A program made the position numbers and the translations under genes. A DNA stretch of 43,939 nt from Candidatus Anoxychlamydiales bacterium (lineage in GTDB: Bacteria; Chlamydiota; Chlamydiia; Chlamydiales; SM23-39). The stretch's first letter is position 1, and every line of letters begins with the position of its first letter. The stretch spans positions 1 through 43,939 of the forward strand of contig JAAKFE010000003.1 in the NCBI GenBank assembly GCA_011065175.1, read 5' to 3'. Positions 24,634-33,857 of this stretch are shown here, one piece after another. Below the pieces are notes generated by a model. It searched no databases, was not told where the DNA came from, and was given only the letters and a program-made list of their open reading frames with translations.

Positions 24634-25478
24634 AGCTTTTCTTCAATAATATTTATAATTTTCAGAATCTCTAAAGCAATTATATCTGAAGCCTCTTTTT
24701 GCTTTTTAGCTCGACTCTCTTTAAAGATATAATTGCCACGGCCGATATCTAGAGTATGACATACATACCATATCAGATCAATGCTTTCTAAGCTAAGTGC
24801 ATAAGATAATCTTAAAAGACCACATCGATGAAAGGCATTTCTTAGTTTTTTTTTGTCATAGCTATATTTTTCGATATTAATTCTTTTAGTTGAAAAAGGC
24901 TCTTTATAATGCAAAATCTTTTTTAAAATTTTTTTCTCATCTTCTTTTAAATAAGAATAAATTGTTTTTAGTTTTTTCTTTTCAACTATGAATTTCAACT
25001 CTTTTGCAAGATCATACATACCTAAAAAATCAATTAATTTTACAAGAGAGTTTTTCGAAAGCAATAAAAGCTTATTTAATTTAGCATCGAAGAGAAAATT
25101 TATTGGAAGTAAATGATCTTCTTTTTTAATAAGACTTCTAAGGAGCTGCTCTTTTAAAAATGATTTAATGCTTTTGCTTAAATCATTTTGAGTATCTTCT
25201 AATCCCAAAATGTTTTGCAAAGCTTTTTTATTTTGTTTTTTCATTGCAAGCAAGAAAAGAGACGCTTCTTTATTTGAATAAATATTTAACATTGGAATAA
25301 ACCATGAGTAATGCACGCTATCTATGAGAGATTCTTTTGAAAATCTACTCTCTTTTATTTTTGCAAAAGAAGGAAGAGTATTTAAATTTGCGATTTCTAC
25401 ATCTGTTAAATATTTTATAAGTTTTTTATCCTTATCAAAATATTCTAAAAACCTTTTAAAAATTATAGTTTTTTTCAT
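24630..25478 (-). CDS. Conserved chlamydial type III secretion cluster protein (CT560-like, possible SctK)
   Basis: 282-aa basic, helix-rich protein without signal peptide or membrane segment. It sits between sctJ and sctL, where C. trachomatis has CT560, and overlaps both neighbours by four bases. In other systems the gene at this place encodes SctK, the adaptor linking the ATPase stalk to the sorting platform; low sequence conservation is usual for that protein. Visible features are leucine-rich helices (KLNKLLLLSKNSLVKLIDFL) and a Cys/Trp-containing C-terminus (IDLIWYVCHTLDIGRGNY). Assignment to SctK is by position only. Confidence 0.7.
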   Translation of the reverse strand: MKKTIIFKRFLEYFDKDKKLIKYLTDVEIANLNTLPSFAKIKESRFSKESLIDSVHYSWFIPMLNIYSNKEASLFLLAMKKQNKKALQNILGLEDTQNDLSKSIKSFLKEQLLRSLIKKEDHLLPINFLFDAKLNKLLLLSKNSLVKLIDFLGMYDLAKELKFIVEKKKLKTIYSYLKEDEKKILKKILHYKEPFSTKRINIEKYSYDKKKLRNAFHRCGLLRLSYALSLESIDLIWYVCHTLDIGRGNYIFKESRAKKQKEASDIIALEILKIINIIEEKL

Positions 25479-26311
25479 TTAGATTTTTTAATTTTCTTTA
25501 ATTGAGGATAAAATCTATAAATAAGCCAACCGAGTGATCCTGTAAAAGCAAAAATTATTAAAACTAGAGCAAAGAAGATAAACCTAAATGTTTTTGCAGA
25601 TCCCTTAGTCATAATTATAGACCATATTTTAACATATTCTTTGTCTAATGCTTTTGGGCCAAACATCTGAGAATCTGTCGGTAGGATGATATCTGTAAAT
25701 TTAGATCTATCTGAAATCACATTAACATCATCAAAACTTAAATTATCGATGCTAGATGATACTAATCTTTTTATTTTACTCTCCAAGTGCTGATTTGGAT
25801 CATCAAAAATACCTTGGTGTTTTACATATACTGCAGATTTTAGTTTAGCGGTTTCTGTCTCAGTTAAACCTGTCGATGTAGTTACAGGAAAGGATATTTT
25901 TACATCAGCATCAATAATGCCATCGATTTTTCGAATAGTATTTTCTAATTCTACTTCTAGTCCTGCTTGATATTTTATCGTTTCTTCTTTATCCGTTGTC
26001 ATTAGACCTTGCTGAGCAAAAAGCTCTAAAAGATTTGTTCCTTGAATTCTTGGAAGACCGTTTTCAGTAAGGATTGCCATAGCTTCTACTGATTTATTCT
26101 TATCTACATAGATATCATATGTCACTGTAGCAGTTGCCCCAGCCCCAGCCGCGACAGCTGCTTGAACTTTTTGAGCAGCAATACCTTTAGATGATAAAAA
26201 CACAATAATCTCGTTTGCTTGTCTTTCACTCATGCCACTTGAAATCGATTGATTTTTCTCACAACCCGTTAGAAAAATTGAAATTAAAAAAACAAATAAT
26301 AGTTTTTTCAT
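25475..26311 (-). CDS. sctJ: Type III secretion inner-membrane ring lipoprotein SctJ
   Basis: 278-aa SctJ/YscJ/PrgK protein forming the inner-membrane ring. Start set at ATG 26311; a GTG two codons upstream is possible. A lipoprotein signal (KKLLFVFLISIFLTGC) is followed by SERQANEIIVFLSSKGIAAQ, then GLPRIQGTNLLELFAQQGLM and ETIKYQAGLEVELENTIRKI, all diagnostic of the ring-building domains. A single C-terminal helix (FIFFALVLIIFAFTGSLGWL) anchors it. It is the first gene of the secretion operon, sctJ to sctT, about 4.2 kb. Confidence 0.95.
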   Translation of the reverse strand: MKKLLFVFLISIFLTGCEKNQSISSGMSERQANEIIVFLSSKGIAAQKVQAAVAAGAGATATVTYDIYVDKNKSVEAMAILTENGLPRIQGTNLLELFAQQGLMTTDKEETIKYQAGLEVELENTIRKIDGIIDADVKISFPVTTSTGLTETETAKLKSAVYVKHQGIFDDPNQHLESKIKRLVSSSIDNLSFDDVNVISDRSKFTDIILPTDSQMFGPKALDKEYVKIWSIIMTKGSAKTFRFIFFALVLIIFAFTGSLGWLIYRFYPQLKKIKKSK

Positions 26312-26394
26312 ATACACACTTTTTTTTATGTTACTTTCTATTTATAACATGTTTTGACTTTGAGAAAAATTATTTTTTTTATCTCAAAAAATTG

Positions 26395-27258
26395 TTATAT
26401 TAAAAGCATATCATTAGAAACGAAATTTTTCTCATCAATTATATCAAAAATAGATCTAATAAAATAGCTACTTTGATTTAAAGTTTTCGCAATAAAAACC
26501 ATCTTTTTTTGCTTTTCTAGTAAACTTTTAAAATCCCCAGTTATTTTTCTTATTTGAGAGTCATCTATTATTGAGGTTATTGGAATAATAATTACATTTT
26601 TTCTTTTTTTTACCAAACTTATCTTAAAATCATTAAAATCTTCTGAAAAAAAATGTAAAATTCCTTCGACATATGGAAAAGTTTTTACTATGTTTTGACA
26701 AGAAATTTCACTCTCAAAATAATAAAGTGGGCTAGAGCTCATTGAGCTTTTTGCTAAAAATAAAAAAAATGTATCTTTTTCATCTAAATTATTTTTTTTT
26801 AAAATACTTTTTATAGTTTTTTGAATAGCTTTTGCAAAAATTTGATGTTGTCCGTATGATTTTACCCAGAAAAATTTTTCTACAACATCATCATATAAAT
26901 TTAATGAAAAAAAATTAGCTATTTGATTTAAATCTACATTATATTGAGGATACATAGGAAAAATATAGTATCTATCAGCATTCTCTTTTTGGATCTCTTT
27001 TATAAATAGTTCATGAGACTCTTCTTGATTTAAATAAAAACAGTAGCATTTTTTTTCACTATATTTTGAAATAGATAATATCAATTTATCTAAAATCTCA
27101 TAAACATCTGTTTTATTTTCATCTAAAATTTTTGCTTTTTTTAAAAAGCTTTCTTTTATTTTTTCAAAAAAAGAGAATCTTTTTACTTCTTTAGAGATTT
27201 TTGCATTTTCATCACCAAACGATGCAAAAATATAAACAATTTTTTTGATTCGAAACAT
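26395..27258 (-). CDS. hemH: Degenerate ferrochelatase-like protein
   Basis: 287-aa protein recognisable as ferrochelatase by fold-level landmarks: YYIFPMYPQYN matches the LPLYPQYS motif, and VIIIPITSIIDDSQI and the following helices match the C-terminal half. The catalytic His region, S.H(G/S)(L/I)P in active enzymes, here reads FLFLAKSSMS, with no His, and the S.FG.EPWL.PYT segment is replaced by ILHFFSEDFNDFK. It is also shorter than usual (about 310-330). It lies next to the binding lipoprotein as hemH (CT485) does next to CT486 in Chlamydia, from memory. It has probably lost iron insertion or taken another role. The frame is open and intact, so some function is likely kept. Confidence 0.7.
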   Translation of the reverse strand: MFRIKKIVYIFASFGDENAKISKEVKRFSFFEKIKESFLKKAKILDENKTDVYEILDKLILSISKYSEKKCYCFYLNQEESHELFIKEIQKENADRYYIFPMYPQYNVDLNQIANFFSLNLYDDVVEKFFWVKSYGQHQIFAKAIQKTIKSILKKNNLDEKDTFFLFLAKSSMSSSPLYYFESEISCQNIVKTFPYVEGILHFFSEDFNDFKISLVKKRKNVIIIPITSIIDDSQIRKITGDFKSLLEKQKKMVFIAKTLNQSSYFIRSIFDIIDEKNFVSNDMLLI

Positions 27259-27359
27259 TTCTTATCCATATTTGAAGTAAGTAGCATTTCAGTTTTTAAT
27301 AATATTTTCAAATAAAATTCAACTTAAGATAAGATAAAAAGAAAAGAAAAGAAAAATTC

Positions 27360-28091
27360 ATGAAAAAAATACTGTTTTGTATAGCGCTTATTTTTTTAGT
27401 ATCTTGCGCTGGTAAAAAAACAAAGCCTTATTCCATTGCTATGGATAAAAGCTGGTATTCTTTAGCTTTAAATGGTGAGATAGCTAATTTAAATGGTTTT
27501 ATAAATGACTTTTTACTTGATATTACCAAAGAGAAAAAGATTTATTTTGAGGTAATAGATAGTAATTTCGATGAGTTAACTTTAGATCTTAAGAAAAAAA
27601 AATATGATGTTATTTTATCTGCAATAGAGCCTTATAATTTTAACAAAGCAAAATATGATTTTTCAAAAGATATAATTAAAACAGGTTTTGTTTTGATAAC
27701 TTCTAATAAAGCAGCTTATAAATCTTTAAGTGACATGTCAAATAAACATGTAGGGTATATTTCAGAGACAGGATCGGATATTTTTTTACAAAAATATGAG
27801 GGCATTTTTGAAGAACCTTACGTTTTTGTATCTAAAATGTTAGACGATATTGTAAATGGAACCTTAGAAGGCGCTATTTTATCTATTATCCCAGCCTATC
27901 AATATATCTCGGATTTATATCAAAATGATTTGAGAATTGTTTATCCTCCTTTAAACGATCAAGCAATCAGAGTTGTAACTTTAAAAGATCAAAATCAGGA
28001 TCTATTAAATATTTTTAATACTTCTTTATCTCAGATGAAAAAAAATAATAAATTAGAAGAGCTAAAGAAAAAATGGTCTCTTCCTAAATAA
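27360..28091 (+). CDS. Polar amino-acid ABC transporter substrate-binding lipoprotein
   Basis: 243-aa periplasmic-type binding protein of the SBP_bac_3 family. The N-terminus is a lipoprotein signal (KKILFCIALIFLVSC, Cys16). After it come NGFINDFLLDITKEKKIYFE, KKKYDVILSAIEPYN and the hinge region NKHVGYISETGSDIFL. Family members bind glutamine, arginine or other polar amino acids; the Arg/Asp ligand pair is not clear here. It is divergent from the hemH-like gene across about 100 bases, an arrangement that matches CT485/CT486. No permease or ATPase gene is adjacent. Confidence 0.85.
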   Translation: MKKILFCIALIFLVSCAGKKTKPYSIAMDKSWYSLALNGEIANLNGFINDFLLDITKEKKIYFEVIDSNFDELTLDLKKKKYDVILSAIEPYNFNKAKYDFSKDIIKTGFVLITSNKAAYKSLSDMSNKHVGYISETGSDIFLQKYEGIFEEPYVFVSKMLDDIVNGTLEGAILSIIPAYQYISDLYQNDLRIVYPPLNDQAIRVVTLKDQNQDLLNIFNTSLSQMKKNNKLEELKKKWSLPK

Positions 28092-28130
28092 TTTCATCTT
28101 TGGTGGGATCAAAATCAACTAAGAAGACCT

Positions 28131-28220
28131 ATGGATTCAGATCCTACTGCAATGAAAAAAGTAGCAAAAGGTAATTTAATATTTAATGGCTTTGCATTTT
28201 CTTTAATGATGGATTTTTAA
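28131..28220 (+). other. Short open frame after the binding-protein gene
   Basis: A 29-codon frame from ATG 28131 (MDSDPTAMKKVAKGNLIFNG) ends at TAA 28218-28220. The same frame continues back without a stop to the end of the binding-protein gene (HLWWDQNQLRRP before the ATG), so it could be a read-through tail or a remnant of a longer gene. No ribosome site is evident. The rest of the spacer up to the glgP stop shows nothing I can name. Confidence 0.2.
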
Positions 28221-28297
28221 AGAAAAATTAAATGTAGCAAATATTAAAAATAATAGTTGCGAACACAATTTAAAATTAATGCAATTAGATAATATAG

Positions 28298-30868
28298 CTA
28301 TTTTTGTGGAGTGAAACAAACGGTTGTCTCTAGATATTCTTTTGTTACTCGCTCTAAAATGAAAGGCTCTAAAGGACAAGGATCAATCTGCCAAATAGAT
28401 TTTGCATAGTTGTTTATAACTTCATCTGATGAAAATCTACTCATGCCACCAATGTTATGAATAGCAAACTTTGCCCATTTATTTTTATCTAAATATAGCT
28501 CTTCTGCTTTTTTTTGAGTTTCATAAAAGCTTAAAAGATCTTTTATTACAAAATAGTGATCCATATATTCTGGACCTACTAAAATATTATATAAAGCGAG
28601 CATTTCAGAGTGTTCATGCTCATTTTTAACAAGCGATCCGTCTTTTAACATATCAACGACTTTATGGATGTGATCATGCTGAATATAAAAATCTAAGGGA
28701 TTATATGTTTTTTCTTTTCGCATTTTTTTGATTTCATCAGCAGAAGAACCAAAAGAAAATGGCCACCACTGATCTCCTATTGCCTGACGCATTTCAATAT
28801 TAGCTCCATCTTCTGTTCCGATTGTTAAAGCTCCATTTATTGAGAGTTTCATATTACCTGTGCCTGAGGCTTCATATCCTGCTGTAGAGGTCTGACAAGA
28901 TAGATCTGCTGCTGGAATTATTACTTCTGCTTTAGAAACATTATAATTTTCTATGAAGGTTACTTTAAGATGTTTGCTAACTTCTGGATCATTATTTATT
29001 TTTCGAGCTACCATGAAAATAAATAAGATAATTTTTTTTGCAATATCATAGCCTGGAGCTGCTTTTCCTCCAATTACGATTAATCTTTTAACTTTTCTAG
29101 ATGCAGGATCTTTTTTTATATCGTTATAAAGCATCAAAGCATGAAGTGCATTTAAAAATTGTCTTTTGTATTCATGGATTCTTTTAATTTGAACATCTAC
29201 TAATATATCTTCATCATCTTCAAAAACAGGGTAGTGATCGATAATCCTACCTTTATAATCTCTTATTGGATTTTGTTTTTTTATAAAATCGAATAATCTT
29301 TTTTTGTTCTCTTTTTTGATTTGTAAAAATTCTTCTTGAGAACTTTTATCATCTGCAAATTCTTTTAGTTTTGAGATTTCATGAAAAGATCTTATCCATT
29401 TGTTTGTTATTCTTTTTGTTATAAATTCCGAAAGACAAGGGTTGCAGCTAAGTAGCCATCTTCTTGGAGTTATACCATTTGTGATATGAACAAATTTCTC
29501 TGGATACATCTCAAAAAAATCTTTAAAGATTTCATGTTTTAATATCTCTGTATGAAGGAAGGCTACCCCATTGACTTTTTTAGCTACATATATAGCTAAA
29601 TAAGCCATTTTGATTTGGCCATTTGTTATTAAACTCATGCGCCGAACTTTTTCTTCATCATTTGGGTATTTTTCTCTAATTTGATCACAAAAATCTTGGT
29701 TAAGATGCTGAATTATTTTATGTTGGCGAGGAAGAAGTGATTGAAGTCTCATCTCATTCCATTCTTCCATAGCCTCTTTCATAATAGTGTGATTTGTGTA
29801 GTTACAGATTTGATGAGCCATCTCAAAAGCTTTTTTAAATGGAATATCTAAATTTTTCACAAGCCTTCTAATGAGCTCTACTATTACTAAAGTAGGATGT
29901 GTATCATTTATCTGTATTTGAACTTTTTCATGTAAGTTAGAAATATCGCCATGTACTCTTAAATGATGATGTAAAATATCTTGAATAGATGCTGAAACTA
30001 ATAGAAATTCTTGTTTTAATCTTATCTTTTTACCAAGGTCATGATTGTCATTTGGATATAAAACGTCAGTTAATGAAGTGTTTTCTTTAGCAGCTTCCAT
30101 CTCTCCAGCATTATATCTTTGGAGTTGAAAGTTTCTCGGAGATTCTTTTGTAGACCAAAGCCTAAGCGTTGATACTGTAAACTCGCCCATTTCATCAGGA
30201 TAACCAATTATTGGAATGTCATATGGAAGAGCTCTTACTTCATCAAAATCTTCTAAGTCATAGACTCTATCACCGTGTCTATTTACTGCTTGAATGATAT
30301 TACCGCCGAATTTAACACTTTTAGAGTTAATGTCTCTTCTAAATTCCCAAGGGTTTTGATTTAAGAGCCAACAATCGGGTTTTTCAACTTGATAACCACT
30401 ATAAATTTGTTGTTCAAAAATACCATATTGATATCTGAGGCCATAGGCCCACGCTGGGTATTTTTGCGTAGCTAGAGAGTCTAAAAAACAAGAGGCTAAT
30501 CTGCCAAGACCGCCATTTCCAAGGCCAGGATCAAAATCGTGAGATAGTAAATCCCTAAAATTTCTACCCATTTTATTTAAAACTATTTTAGTTACTTCAC
30601 TAACTCCCAAATTGGTAATGTTATTACTTAAAAACTTTCCAGGAAGATATTCCATACAAAGATAATAAATTTTTTTAGTTTTAGTCTCGTCGTGAGTGTG
30701 ATTTGTCGCTGCCCAATTTATCATTATTCTTTCTCTTAGAGCCATACAAAAAGCTAAATAAAACTCTTCTGTAGATGCGATGCTTTCCACTTTCCCAAGA
30801 TTTGTTATAAGATAATGTTTTATAGCTTGAATTAATTCATTTGCTTGAAATTCAAGATTTTTATCCAC
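28298..30868 (-). CDS. glgP: Glycogen phosphorylase
   Basis: 856-aa alpha-glucan phosphorylase that releases glucose-1-phosphate from glycogen. Clear landmarks are YYLCMEYLPGKFLSNNITN, the HDFDPGLGNGGLGRLASCFL glycine loop, and the PLP-binding lysine in EASGTGNMKLSINGALTIG with GTEDGANIEM after it. Length equals that of the chlamydial and E. coli enzymes. Glycogen storage and breakdown is a shared chlamydial pathway. It stands alone here, with no glgA, B, C or X in the window, and follows the phosphate transporter genes on the same strand after an 82-bp gap. Confidence 0.97.
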   Translation of the reverse strand: MDKNLEFQANELIQAIKHYLITNLGKVESIASTEEFYLAFCMALRERIMINWAATNHTHDETKTKKIYYLCMEYLPGKFLSNNITNLGVSEVTKIVLNKMGRNFRDLLSHDFDPGLGNGGLGRLASCFLDSLATQKYPAWAYGLRYQYGIFEQQIYSGYQVEKPDCWLLNQNPWEFRRDINSKSVKFGGNIIQAVNRHGDRVYDLEDFDEVRALPYDIPIIGYPDEMGEFTVSTLRLWSTKESPRNFQLQRYNAGEMEAAKENTSLTDVLYPNDNHDLGKKIRLKQEFLLVSASIQDILHHHLRVHGDISNLHEKVQIQINDTHPTLVIVELIRRLVKNLDIPFKKAFEMAHQICNYTNHTIMKEAMEEWNEMRLQSLLPRQHKIIQHLNQDFCDQIREKYPNDEEKVRRMSLITNGQIKMAYLAIYVAKKVNGVAFLHTEILKHEIFKDFFEMYPEKFVHITNGITPRRWLLSCNPCLSEFITKRITNKWIRSFHEISKLKEFADDKSSQEEFLQIKKENKKRLFDFIKKQNPIRDYKGRIIDHYPVFEDDEDILVDVQIKRIHEYKRQFLNALHALMLYNDIKKDPASRKVKRLIVIGGKAAPGYDIAKKIILFIFMVARKINNDPEVSKHLKVTFIENYNVSKAEVIIPAADLSCQTSTAGYEASGTGNMKLSINGALTIGTEDGANIEMRQAIGDQWWPFSFGSSADEIKKMRKEKTYNPLDFYIQHDHIHKVVDMLKDGSLVKNEHEHSEMLALYNILVGPEYMDHYFVIKDLLSFYETQKKAEELYLDKNKWAKFAIHNIGGMSRFSSDEVINNYAKSIWQIDPCPLEPFILERVTKEYLETTVCFTPQK

Positions 30869-30950
30869 AAAAATACCTTTTTGTATTTAACTTTCTATAT
30901 ATGCAATTTAAAACTTTAAAAGAACTAAAAACTTATAAAAATTTTTGTTA

Positions 30951-32363
30951 TTAATAGAAAATGAGTTTTAATAAATAAAATATTAAAATGCTAAGAATAG
31001 CACAAGAAGGAAGAGTTATTGCCCAAGATAAAACAATATCTCTTAAAACTCTAAGATTTAAAGCGGAAAGACCTTTGGCCAGTCCAACTCCTAAAATTCC
31101 TCCAACTAAAGCATGAGTTGTAGAAATAGGAAGTCCAAATTTTGTGGCTACTAAAATTGTAATCGCTGTGGCGAATTCTGCAGAAAACCCTCTTGTTGGA
31201 GTGAGCTCAGTAATTTTATGTCCAATAGTTTCAACAACTCTCCATCCCCACGTAGCGAGACCCAAAACTATTCCGAAGCCACCGAGTAGTAAAATCCAAT
31301 ATGGGATCACATTTGCGAACGTAACTTTATTTAAAGTGATTGTTTGTATTACAGCGGCGATAGGTCCTACTGCATTTGCAACATCGTTTGATCCATGTGC
31401 AAGCGCTACTAAACAAAGTGAGATCATTTGTAAATATCCAAAAGCTTTTTCAACTTTGAAATATTCAGAAGTCTCTTCATAATATTTTGTTTTTTTTCTG
31501 TGTTCATCTATTAAACTATCAATTTCTTCTAACATTTTTTCAGATCTATCTTTTGTATCTCCTTTTGATGTTAGATAAGTTCTTAAAAGATGTTTTTTAG
31601 CTTTTTCTAAAGAAAAGAGCTGAGATGGATGATGATAGACAACAGAGCATGAAGTTACTTTAATTTTTCTAACTAAAATATATGAAACTATCGAAAATAA
31701 AAGACCAATTGCAATTGAGAAAAATAAAGATAGTTGAAAAGAGAGATTTAACGTAAGCGTTGTAAGCTTTCCATATATAATACTCATAGCAGAAATACTA
31801 AAAATAAAAAATACTAAAACAGGAATAAATTTTTTCGTAGCATCGATTGGAGAAAATGCATATAAGATCTTTTTTTGTAAAAGTGTAAATACAAAAAATG
31901 CAATGAAACCACTAATTAGTGGCGTTAATATCCAACTAAGACCTATAGATAAAACTAAAGGCCAATCAACAGAATGCACGCCACCTATTATAACGCCAAA
32001 TCCTAAAACAGCCCCAATTATTGCATGAGTTGTAGATACTGGAAGTTTAAGATATGAAGCTAGATTTAACCAAATACTTGTTGCGAAAAGAGCCGAGATC
32101 ATACCCAAAATAAAAATAAGCATATCTTTAGAAAAAACTTCAGGATTTATAATCCCAGATTGTATTGTCTTAGATACATTTCCTCCTAAAAAATAGGCTC
32201 CTAAAAATTCAAAAATACCTGCTAAAATAACTGCTTTTGTTAAAGTTAAAGCTTTTGATCCAACAGATGTAGAAATAGCGTTTGCAACATCATTAGCTCC
32301 GATGTTCCAAGCCATATAAAGACCAATTAAAAGTGTGAAATATTCTAAAAATTTAAGTTCCAT
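30951..32363 (-). CDS. pit: Inorganic phosphate transporter (PiT family)
   Basis: 470-aa membrane protein with the duplicated PiT signature: GANDVANAISTSVGSKALT near residues 23-41 and AHGSNDVANAVGPIAAVI in the second half, plus two PVSTTHAIIG / PISTTHALVG repeats. About ten membrane helices surround a central cytoplasmic loop (SYILVRKIKVTSC to KVEKAFGYL). It should import phosphate with protons or sodium. Its ATG overlaps the stop of the PhoU-like gene as TAATG. The pair corresponds to CT691-CT692 of C. trachomatis. Confidence 0.95.
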   Translation of the reverse strand: MELKFLEYFTLLIGLYMAWNIGANDVANAISTSVGSKALTLTKAVILAGIFEFLGAYFLGGNVSKTIQSGIINPEVFSKDMLIFILGMISALFATSIWLNLASYLKLPVSTTHAIIGAVLGFGVIIGGVHSVDWPLVLSIGLSWILTPLISGFIAFFVFTLLQKKILYAFSPIDATKKFIPVLVFFIFSISAMSIIYGKLTTLTLNLSFQLSLFFSIAIGLLFSIVSYILVRKIKVTSCSVVYHHPSQLFSLEKAKKHLLRTYLTSKGDTKDRSEKMLEEIDSLIDEHRKKTKYYEETSEYFKVEKAFGYLQMISLCLVALAHGSNDVANAVGPIAAVIQTITLNKVTFANVIPYWILLLGGFGIVLGLATWGWRVVETIGHKITELTPTRGFSAEFATAITILVATKFGLPISTTHALVGGILGVGLAKGLSALNLRVLRDIVLSWAITLPSCAILSILIFYLLKLIFY

Positions 32364-33034
32364 TATTTTATCTCTAAAATCGTCCGAATTTTATTGCCTA
32401 ATTTTTCCGAAGTATTTGAAATTTCTCCAACCTCTTTTAAAATAGTGCTCCAAAGATTAAAAGTAGAATATGAAAATTTATCAGTTAGAGAATATAATTT
32501 TTTTAATAGATTATAGCCAAAAATATCGAGCTCATGTTCTTTAAATGCTAGATCATCAATCATTCTTTTCACTTTTTCAGCTTCAATTCCTCCAAAAGAG
32601 GACTCAATTAAATTATCAAACTCCTTAATCACTTCATGAGCAAGAATAAAAGATTCAATATTTTTTTTATAAAACTCTTCAAATCCTTCTAAATCTTCAA
32701 AATGCTTTAACTCTTTTAAGGTCACTACAACGGCGATATCTTCAGCTTTATCAGCAAAGGAATCTTGCAAAGTTAAAATATCTAAAAAAGAAGATCGATC
32801 AATTGGTAAAAATAGACTTTTTGGTAGATGATTTCGAATATCATTTTTTGTAAGATCAGCTAGATGCTCTTTTTTAGAAATGCTTTTTTTGATCTCTATT
32901 ACTTTTTCATAATTTTTTTCCTTTAAAGCTAAAAAAAGATCATCTAACAAAAGCACGCAATCAGATACCTTTTCCATATGAGATTGCAATGGAGCAAACG
33001 GAGATCTTCCAAATAATTTAGCTATCGAAAACAT
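32363..33034 (-). CDS. PhoU-like phosphate transport regulator (DUF47/TIGR00153)
   Basis: 223-aa all-helical protein of the PhoU-like DUF47 family, which partners with Pit-type permeases in many bacteria. Typical are FGRSPFAPLQSHMEKVSDC at the start, the EHLADLTKNDIRNHLPKSLF segment, and repeated acidic helices (QDSFADKAEDIAVVV). It is the first gene of the two-gene phosphate operon and is translationally coupled to the permease. It probably controls the activity of the permease. Confidence 0.92.
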   Translation of the reverse strand: MFSIAKLFGRSPFAPLQSHMEKVSDCVLLLDDLFLALKEKNYEKVIEIKKSISKKEHLADLTKNDIRNHLPKSLFLPIDRSSFLDILTLQDSFADKAEDIAVVVTLKELKHFEDLEGFEEFYKKNIESFILAHEVIKEFDNLIESSFGGIEAEKVKRMIDDLAFKEHELDIFGYNLLKKLYSLTDKFSYSTFNLWSTILKEVGEISNTSEKLGNKIRTILEIK

Positions 33035-33143
33035 AAAAAAAACCTAATTTTATTTTATATATATATTAGCTTTTAAAAATTTATTCTAGAAGAGAAAATT
33101 TAAATCAAAAATCTTTGGTTTTGAAAATACAAAATGTTAGCTT

Positions 33144-33221
33144 CGCTATATTTCATTTTTTAACAAAAAAAAATGATTTACTTTGAAAAGAATTTTTAAT
33201 TTTTTTAAATTGAAATATAGC
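33144..33221 (+). promoter_or_regulatory. Inverted repeat in the leader of the NadR-like/PnuC-like genes
   Basis: GCTATATTTCA (33144-33154) and TGAAATATAGC (33211-33221) are perfect 11-base inverted repeats. The spacer is a 56-base AT-rich stretch. The 3' arm ends about eight bases before the AGGAG ribosome site of the gene at 33240. It could be an operator half-site pair or a leader hairpin. The left arm also has TTAGC just before it and the right arm TAA just after it. Confidence 0.4.
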
Positions 33222-33239
33222 TAAGTTTAGGAGTTTTTA

Positions 33240-33857
33240 ATGAATAAAAAAGCTATGAAAAGAATTGCGATCTTTGGCACACACGGTGCAGCTAAAACAA
33301 CTTTAGTATATAAGCTTGCAACTTATTATAAAATGAATGACAAAAATGTAACTGTTATTCATGAAACAGCTCGGCAAAGTCCTTTTCCAATAAATATGGA
33401 TACGGTATATCAAACAACTCTTTTTGTTGTAGCAACACAACTTCAAAAAGAATTGCAAGCTGAAGCTCAAGGTTTTGAAATTGCAATATCAGATAGAGCT
33501 CTTTCTGATGCATTTATTTATATAGATCGTTTGAAAAGAGGAAATGCTTTAACAAAATCTTTAGAAGTTTTTTGTTTTGAATGGCTCAGACAATATCATG
33601 TTTTAATCTATTTAGAGCCAACTGAAGGATATGCTATCTCACAAGATGGTATAAGAGCTAGTGATGAAAAATATCAGCTAGCTATTAGAGATGATTTTAG
33701 AAATCAAATTGAGAAGATGAAAGAAAAATTTGATAATAAACTAAATATTATCAATGCTGAATCTAATCAAATTTTTGATGAAAATCAATGCACAAATTTA
33801 ATTGATAAAATAAATAGGAGTATAAATGAGCAAGTTGAACATGTTCATATGGTTTAA
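33240..33857 (+). CDS. P-loop NTPase, NadR/Ttd14-like kinase
   Basis: 205-aa protein with an N-terminal P-loop, IAIFGTHGAAKTTLVYKL. The loop reads GTHGAAKT (13-20), with Ala instead of the usual Gly before the Lys. ISDRALSDAFIY near 84-95 resembles the Walker B/substrate region of AAA_28 kinases, a group that includes the nicotinamide riboside kinase domain of NadR. The gene overlaps that of a small PnuC-like membrane protein by 32 bases; PnuC proteins import nicotinamide riboside that NadR phosphorylates. Hence a role in NAD precursor uptake is a reasonable inference. A deoxynucleoside or other small-molecule kinase is an alternative. Confidence 0.65.
   Translation: MNKKAMKRIAIFGTHGAAKTTLVYKLATYYKMNDKNVTVIHETARQSPFPINMDTVYQTTLFVVATQLQKELQAEAQGFEIAISDRALSDAFIYIDRLKRGNALTKSLEVFCFEWLRQYHVLIYLEPTEGYAISQDGIRASDEKYQLAIRDDFRNQIEKMKEKFDNKLNIINAESNQIFDENQCTNLIDKINRSINEQVEHVHMV

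Noticed and set aside
31144-31482. 112-codon plus-strand frame inside the phosphate transporter
   Set aside because: Antisense shadow of a strongly conserved PiT gene, with no initiation signal.
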